Below, one piece after another: positions 59,551 to 64,000 of a DNA stretch of 64,000 nt (position 1 is its first letter; each line of letters begins with the position of its first letter). The notes below the pieces were generated by a model, which was not told the origin of the DNA, searched no databases, and saw only the letters and a list, made by a program, of their open reading frames with translations. The DNA comes from Streptomyces griseochromogenes (GTDB taxonomy: Bacteria; Actinomycetota; Actinomycetes; Streptomycetales; Streptomycetaceae), in contig NZ_CP016279.1 of the NCBI RefSeq assembly GCF_001542625.1, positions 3,596,001 through 3,660,000 of the forward strand, given 5' to 3'. The position numbers and the translations under genes were made by a program.

Positions 59551-60258
59551 TCAGTGTCCCGCTTCGGACATGGTGTGAGAGGGCGTCGCGGGGGTGGCAT
59601 CCTGATCCCCTGCGGGGACGGAGTCGTCGCTGTTCACCCATTTGATGAAGTCGGAGAGAAGCTGGGGATTCGCGGACTGGGCAAAGACGACGATGTTGTA
59701 GCGCCGGTCCGTGAAGACGGACACTGCGGTAGTCCCGGCCATGTAGCAAACCTGATCACCGACAGTGACGGACTGGTCGTTGAGGAACCACGGCCCTTTG
59801 CCCCCCTTCTTGAAGTCATCCGTGGTGGCGCAGGTGGCTCCCGAGAAGTTGCTCGGAGTGGCCTTGTCGAACCAGTACTTCTGCATCAAATTCACGTCGG
59901 GGAACAGGGTGAACCACACCTGCTCCGGGGTGGTGCTGGCATCCGTGCTGTCGCACTCTATTTGCACCGCACTCTTGGGGGATTCGGGGGATTCCGCACA
60001 GCTCAGGCCCGACTTGATGTTGTCCGGAATGTGTTTCCGGAGTTCCGCCAGCGAGGGCCTGTGCTGCTCGGTCTTGGTCACCATCCCCCACGCACCCCCG
60101 GCCAGCAGCACCACACCGAGAATCGCGAGCACGATACGTGGAGCCTTGTGCATCTTGGGAATGGTCATCAACCGCCGGGAGATGCCGCTGCCGATCAGTG
60201 CGGCCGCCAGGAGGAGAATTCCGATGACAATGAGAACGATCTCGACGGCGAGTGACAT
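59551..60258 (-). CDS. Membrane-anchored protein with a four-Cys extracytoplasmic domain
   Basis: 235 aa. Two N-terminal transmembrane helices (about residues 5-25 and 42-60) are followed by about 175 residues with four Cys (LSCAES, IECDST, ATCATT, QVCYMAG), likely two disulfides outside the cell. The outer region, with VWFTLFPDVNLMQKYW and YNIVVFAQ, vaguely recalls sensor domains found on actinobacterial Ser/Thr kinases (low confidence). ATG 60258 has GGAG about seven bases upstream. It is co-transcribed with the CHAT-WD40 gene and is perhaps its membrane sensor or anchor. No family is claimed. Confidence 0.75.
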   Translation of the reverse strand: MSLAVEIVLIVIGILLLAAALIGSGISRRLMTIPKMHKAPRIVLAILGVVLLAGGAWGMVTKTEQHRPSLAELRKHIPDNIKSGLSCAESPESPKSAVQIECDSTDASTTPEQVWFTLFPDVNLMQKYWFDKATPSNFSGATCATTDDFKKGGKGPWFLNDQSVTVGDQVCYMAGTTAVSVFTDRRYNIVVFAQSANPQLLSDFIKWVNSDDSVPAGDQDATPATPSHTMSEAGH

Positions 60259-60400
60259 CGCTGAGCTCCTTCATGTGTGAAGCCGCAATCCGCGGCCGAA
60301 GCCCACCGACCCTGCCCTCGCCTCCGGCGCGCACGTTCGGGAATTGAAATAATCATCAACTAGCTGGCGCTACCCGGAAATTCGTGTTAATCCATAGTTT
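60259..60400. promoter_or_regulatory. Divergent promoter gap of the CHAT locus
   Basis: 142 bp between the membrane-protein gene (-) and the small Trypco1-like gene (+). The right half is AT-rich. No Shine-Dalgarno precedes ATG 60401, so a leaderless mRNA is possible. No operator repeat was recognised. Confidence 0.4.
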
Positions 60401-60727
60401 ATGGCGATTGTAGAGTTCCCGCTACACGACGGCAGCGCCGTGCTCGTCAAGCTCTCCGACGAGCAGGCGCTGAGCCCGGTCCGCACCCGGGGTGCGTCGA
60501 CGTCTGCGGTGATCGAGAGAGCCGAGGCCACGTTCGAGTCCGTCATGCACGCCGTACGGGCGGTGACCCGCGGCGTCGCGGCGCAGGTCGAGGACTTCGC
60601 GCAGCGGCCGGACGCCCTCGTCGTGGAGTTCGGGATCGAGTTGACCGCCCAGGCGGGGGCGGTCATCACGGCGGCCGGGGCCTCGGCCCAGCTGACCGTC
60701 AGTCTGACCTGGAACAACAAGTCCTGA
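60401..60727 (+). CDS. Small CU044_2847/Trypco1-like protein
   Basis: 108 aa. It starts MAIVEFPLHDGSAVLVKL and ends VVEFGIELTAQAGAVITAAGASAQLTVSLTW, the strand-rich pattern of the CU044_2847 family (trypsin-co-occurring domain 1), which is often found beside trypsin- or caspase-like effectors in actinobacterial conflict loci. It diverges from the membrane protein/CHAT-WD40 pair and ends 21 bp before the convergent GH42 gene. The proposed role is an adaptor in the CHAT system. The family assignment is from memory of sequence pattern. Confidence 0.75.
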   Translation: MAIVEFPLHDGSAVLVKLSDEQALSPVRTRGASTSAVIERAEATFESVMHAVRAVTRGVAAQVEDFAQRPDALVVEFGIELTAQAGAVITAAGASAQLTVSLTWNNKS

Positions 60728-60748
60728 CCGACGGCAGCCGGGCTGCCG

Positions 60749-62773
60749 TCACCGCGCTTCGACGCGCGGTTCCCGTACGACGGCGATCTCACCCGGTGGG
60801 ACCGTGACCGAGTCGTGTACCGCCTTGCCGGTGAGCAGTTCCGTCGCCCCCGGGAGGACCGGGATCGATGCGCCGTGGCCCGCGTGGTCGACGAGGAAGA
60901 GGTAGTCCGCGTCCGCGCCGCGCCGCCGGACCACTTCCACACCGGGCGGCGCGGTGCGGACCGGCTCGACGCCCGCCTCGGTGCGGATGCGGTCCAGGAG
61001 CGCGGCCAGCGTGGCCGGGTCGGGCAGGGTGGCCAGGTACCAGGTGGTGCCCGTGCCGTAGCCGCGCCGGGTCACCGCCGGGATGTCCTTCAGTGGGCCG
61101 TCGGCGTACGAGGCGATCGCCTCCGCGCCCTCCAGCCGCAGCCGCTCCGACCACAGCGTGCCCGTCGCGCCGTCCGGCACGGCGCCGCTCAGGGCGACCT
61201 GTTGCCCGGGCAGCAGCGGGAACGGCTCGTCGGAGCGCACGCCCAGTACGCCCCGGAACGCTCCCGGATATCCGCCCAGCCGCACATGGCAGTTCTCGTC
61301 CACCGCGCCGCTGTGGAAGCCGACGGCGAGCGTGCCGCCGCGTTCGGCGTACGCCGTGAGGTTCGCCGCGCCCGTCTCGTCGACCAGGTACAGGTTCGGG
61401 GCCAGGACCAGCCGGTAGCCGGAGAGGTCCGCGTCGGGCCGTACGAAGTCCACGGCCACGCCCGCCCGCCACAGCGGCTCGTACCAGGACCGCACCAGGT
61501 CCGGGTAGCGCAGCTCGCCGCTCGGCTGGGAGGGCAGCTCCAGGGCCCAGCGGGCGTTCCAGTCCCAGACGATCGCCACCTCGGCGGGGACCGTACTGCC
61601 GCGCACCTCGGCGAGGGCCCTGAGGTCGGCGCCGAGCCGGACCACGTCCTGCCAGATCCGGCTGTCGGTGCCCGCGTGCGGCAGCATCGCCGAGTGCCAC
61701 TGCTCGGCACCCGCCTTCGCCGCCCGCCACTGGAAGTAGGCGATGCCGTCCGCCCCGCGCGCCACATGGCCCAGCGCGTTGCGGCGCAACTCGCCGGGGT
61801 TCTTGGCCCGGTTGACGGGCTGCCAGTTCACCGCGCCGGTGGAGTGCTCCATCAGCAGCCACGGGCCGCCGGCGAGCGAGCGCATCAGATCGCCGCTCAG
61901 CGCGATGTCGATCTCCGACTCGGGGTCGGTGGACATCAGGTAGTGGTCGTTGGCGACGATGTCCAGCTCCGGTGCCCAGCGCCAGTAGTCGAGGGCGTCG
62001 AAGGTGTGCATCACCATGAAGTTGGTGGTGGCCGGGATCGTGGGGGCCGCCGCTCGCAGCACGTCCCGTTCCGCCGTGTACAGCGACAGCAGTTCGTCCG
62101 AGCAGAAGCGGCGCCAGTCCAGCTGGTGTGTCGGGTTGGCTACGGCGCCGGTGGCGCGGGGCGGCAGGATCTCCTCCCAGTCGTAGTACCACTGCGACCA
62201 GAAGGCCGTGCCCCAGGCGTCGTTGAGGGCCGCCAGGTTCTCGCCGTAGCGGGTGCGCAGCCAGCGGCGGAAGGCCGCCGCGCTGGTGTCGCAGTAGCAG
62301 GCCGCGTTGTGACAGCCGTACTCGTTGTGCACGTGCCACATGGCCACGGCCGGATGACCGGCGTACCGCTCGGCCAGCGCGTTCGCGATGCGCAGGGCGG
62401 CCTCGCGGTAGGCGGGGCTGGACGGGCAGAACGTCTGGCGGCTGCCGTAGGAGAGGGTGCGGCCGTCACGGTCCACCGGCAACGCCTGCGGGTGCGCGCG
62501 GAAGAACCACGCCGGAGGCGCCGCCGTGGGCGTGGCCAGGTCGGCGGCGATGCCGTTCTCGTGCAGCAGGTCGAGGACCTTGTCCATGCGCGAGAAGTCG
62601 TACCGGCCCTCGGACGGCTCCAGCAGCGCCCAGGAGAAGATGCCGACGCTGACCAGGTTCACCCCGGCCTCGCGCATCAGGCGCATGTCCTCGGCCCACA
62701 CCTCCTCGGGCCACTGCTCGGGGTTGTAGTCGCCGCCGTAGGCGATGCCGGGGACGGACAGGGTGCGCTTCAC
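60749..62773 (-). CDS. GH42 beta-galactosidase
   Basis: 674 aa. The N-terminal TIM barrel opens GGDYNPEQWPEEVW. The acid/base Glu151 is in WHVHNEYGCH, the nucleophile Glu309 in WLLMEHSTG, and a Cys cluster (CHNAACYC) matches the GH42 zinc site. A trimerisation/Rossmann-like middle domain and a C-terminal beta domain follow. The product hydrolyses terminal beta-galactosides inside the cell. The start is GTG 62773 with GGGAACGAAG upstream; the open frame beyond is not credible. It lies 35 bp downstream of the ABC permease gene, forming a sugar-uptake and hydrolysis operon. Confidence 0.92.
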   Translation of the reverse strand: MKRTLSVPGIAYGGDYNPEQWPEEVWAEDMRLMREAGVNLVSVGIFSWALLEPSEGRYDFSRMDKVLDLLHENGIAADLATPTAAPPAWFFRAHPQALPVDRDGRTLSYGSRQTFCPSSPAYREAALRIANALAERYAGHPAVAMWHVHNEYGCHNAACYCDTSAAAFRRWLRTRYGENLAALNDAWGTAFWSQWYYDWEEILPPRATGAVANPTHQLDWRRFCSDELLSLYTAERDVLRAAAPTIPATTNFMVMHTFDALDYWRWAPELDIVANDHYLMSTDPESEIDIALSGDLMRSLAGGPWLLMEHSTGAVNWQPVNRAKNPGELRRNALGHVARGADGIAYFQWRAAKAGAEQWHSAMLPHAGTDSRIWQDVVRLGADLRALAEVRGSTVPAEVAIVWDWNARWALELPSQPSGELRYPDLVRSWYEPLWRAGVAVDFVRPDADLSGYRLVLAPNLYLVDETGAANLTAYAERGGTLAVGFHSGAVDENCHVRLGGYPGAFRGVLGVRSDEPFPLLPGQQVALSGAVPDGATGTLWSERLRLEGAEAIASYADGPLKDIPAVTRRGYGTGTTWYLATLPDPATLAALLDRIRTEAGVEPVRTAPPGVEVVRRRGADADYLFLVDHAGHGASIPVLPGATELLTGKAVHDSVTVPPGEIAVVREPRVEAR

Positions 62774-62808
62774 TGTGCTTTCTTCGTTCCCTTTCACGTG
62801 CGGGCGGA

Positions 62809-63702
62809 TCAGCCTTTGTTGGAGCCCAGCGTCAGGCCGCTGACGAACTGGCGCTGGAGCGCGAAGTACACGATCAGCGTCGGGACCGCGGTGAGCAGAG
62901 CGCCCGCGGCGACCAGGTTGGGGTCGGTGAAGTACTGGCCGGAGAGGTTGTTCAGGGCCGAGGTGATCGGCATGTTCTCGCCGGTCGAGATCAGGACGAG
63001 GGCCCAGAAGAAGTCGTTGTAGATCCAGATCGACAGCAGGGTCGCCAGGGCCGCCATCGCCGGCTTGCACAGCGGCAGCGTGATCTGCCAGTACAGCCGC
63101 CACACCGAGGCGCCGTCGACGAGCGCGGCCTCCGTCAGTTCGTGCGGCAGGGAGCGCATGTAGTTGCTCAGCACGAACGCGCAGAAACCGGACTGGAACG
63201 CCACGTGGATGAGGACCAGGCCGAGCGCGGAGTCGTACAGTTTGCCGCTTGCCGTGATGCCCGGCAGATCCGTGAGCAGGTAGAGCCGGTACAGCGGGGT
63301 GATGATGACCTGCTGCGGCAGCAGGTTGCCCGCCGTGAAGACCAACAGCAGCGCGAGGTTGAGCCGGAAGTCGAAGCGGCTGACGTAGAAGGCGACCATC
63401 GACGACAGGAACAGCGTGAGCAGCACGGCCGGTACGGCGATGACCAGCGTGTTGCCGAAGTAGTGCAGCATGTCCGACTGCTGGAACGCGTTCTTGAAGT
63501 TGTCGAGGTTCAGTGTGTCCGGCCAGGAGACGTAGCCCTTGGCGCTGGTCTCGCTGTAGGGGCGCAGCGCCGAGAAGACCGCCCAGAGCAGCGGGGCGAG
63601 CCAGGCCAGGGCGGCGCCCGCGAGGAAGACGTGCAGCAGGACCCGGGCCGGCCGGATCGGGGCGCGCCGCTTCGATGGAGCGGTCACGGTGGAGGCGCTC
63701 AC
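62809..63702 (-). CDS. Carbohydrate ABC transporter permease (MalG/CUT1 type)
   Basis: 297 aa with six predicted membrane segments and the EAA loop ELTEAALVDGASVWRLYWQITLPLCKPA that docks the ATPase. The C-terminus ends QRQFVSGLTLGSNKG, typical of MalG-like subunits (...GLTAGAVKG). The GTG start overlaps the stop of the upstream permease by four bases (GTGA). Neighbouring GH42 suggests galactoside import. Confidence 0.9.
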   Translation of the reverse strand: MSASTVTAPSKRRAPIRPARVLLHVFLAGAALAWLAPLLWAVFSALRPYSETSAKGYVSWPDTLNLDNFKNAFQQSDMLHYFGNTLVIAVPAVLLTLFLSSMVAFYVSRFDFRLNLALLLVFTAGNLLPQQVIITPLYRLYLLTDLPGITASGKLYDSALGLVLIHVAFQSGFCAFVLSNYMRSLPHELTEAALVDGASVWRLYWQITLPLCKPAMAALATLLSIWIYNDFFWALVLISTGENMPITSALNNLSGQYFTDPNLVAAGALLTAVPTLIVYFALQRQFVSGLTLGSNKG

Positions 63703-64000
63703 GATCGCCGCTCCTTCCGGAAGGTGGCCACCAGATACGGGATGATCACCGCGAGGGAGATCACGAGCAGGACGACGGCGATGGCCGACCCGTAACCGAT
63801 GCGGCTGGACTCGCCGATGATGTTGTTGGTCACCAGGATCGACAGCAACTCGGTGCCCTGGGCGCCCTTGTTGAAGACGAAGACCAGGTCGAAGGCGCGC
63901 AGTGCCTCGATGATGGTGACGACGAGGACGACCGTGTTGGTCGGGCGCAGGGTCGGGAAGATGACGTTCTTGAACGTCTGCCACTCATTGGCGCCGTCCA
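63699..64000 (-). CDS. Carbohydrate ABC transporter permease (MalF type), C-terminal part
   Basis: The gene runs off the window; about 100 C-terminal residues are visible. They begin in the EAA loop (DGANEWQTFKNVIFPTLRP) and include two membrane segments and the closing IIPYLVATFRKERRS. It overlaps the MalG-type gene by four bases, as usual for permease pairs. Confidence 0.85.
   Translation of the reverse strand, partial: DGANEWQTFKNVIFPTLRPTNTVVLVVTIIEALRAFDLVFVFNKGAQGTELLSILVTNNIIGESSRIGYGSAIAVVLLVISLAVIIPYLVATFRKERRS

Overview
The window is high-GC actinobacterial DNA, most likely Streptomyces. The evidence is strong G/C bias at third codon positions, many GTG starts, a rare TTA-codon-bearing LAL regulator, a cobalamin cobF gene and a GH42/sugar-ABC operon typical of the genus. 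Between a core left edge (cobF, a DUF309 gene, tRNA-Pro) and a core right edge (GH42 beta-galactosidase and sugar ABC permeases) lies a modular type I PKS/NRPS cluster of about 55.7 kb (1665-57368). Next to it is a small CHAT/WD40 conflict-type locus (57402-60727).

Cluster layout. A left-pointing operon carries PKS-C (11255-18104, KS-AT-DH-ER-KR-ACP, interrupted by two apparent 1-nt deletions), PKS-D (3474-11228, KS-AT-KR-ACP-KS-AT-ACP) and an A-PCP protein (1665-3461). Diverging from it is an overlapping right-pointing operon: a Cys-nucleophile alpha/beta-hydrolase resembling TrdC/SlgL/NcmC-type Dieckmann cyclases, a C-PCP protein, 4-hydroxyphenylpyruvate dioxygenase (HPPD), an MFS exporter and a type II thioesterase. 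Then come a cold-shock-domain protein, a secreted subtilase with altered catalytic residues, and a left-pointing group (methyltransferase, F420/LLM oxidoreductase, acyl-CoA ligase, LAL regulator). The right-pointing giants are PKS-A (33356-43201) and PKS-B (43240-54783), followed by an O-methyltransferase and an amidase.

How it may work (inference). The acyl-CoA ligase could supply an acyl-CoA starter directly to the first KS of PKS-A, because the N-terminal ACP of PKS-A lacks its phosphopantetheine serine. Seven extensions follow in the order A-B-C-D: malonate/KR, malonate/KR, malonate/full reduction, malonate with a dead KR (ketone), malonate/full reduction, methylmalonate/KR, malonate/unreduced. 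The last beta-ketoacyl chain would be joined by the C domain to an amino acid whose adenylation code (DLTKVGEVGK) resembles Asp/Asn codes. The Cys hydrolase would release it as a 3-acyl tetramate. Such beta-tricarbonyls resemble HPPD inhibitors, so the cluster HPPD may be a resistant target copy; alternatively it supplies homogentisate.

Regulation. The LAL gene has tandem TTA codons at positions 2-3 (bldA dependence). TAGGGG boxes, at helical-turn spacing in two of three intergenic regions, lie upstream of PKS-A, the Dieckmann cyclase/PKS-C pair and the subtilase.

Genome structure. PKS-C and PKS-B share a roughly 6-kb near-identical inverted repeat flanking about 26 kb. Other module pieces are also shared among the PKS genes, with striking blocks of strand-asymmetric codon usage.
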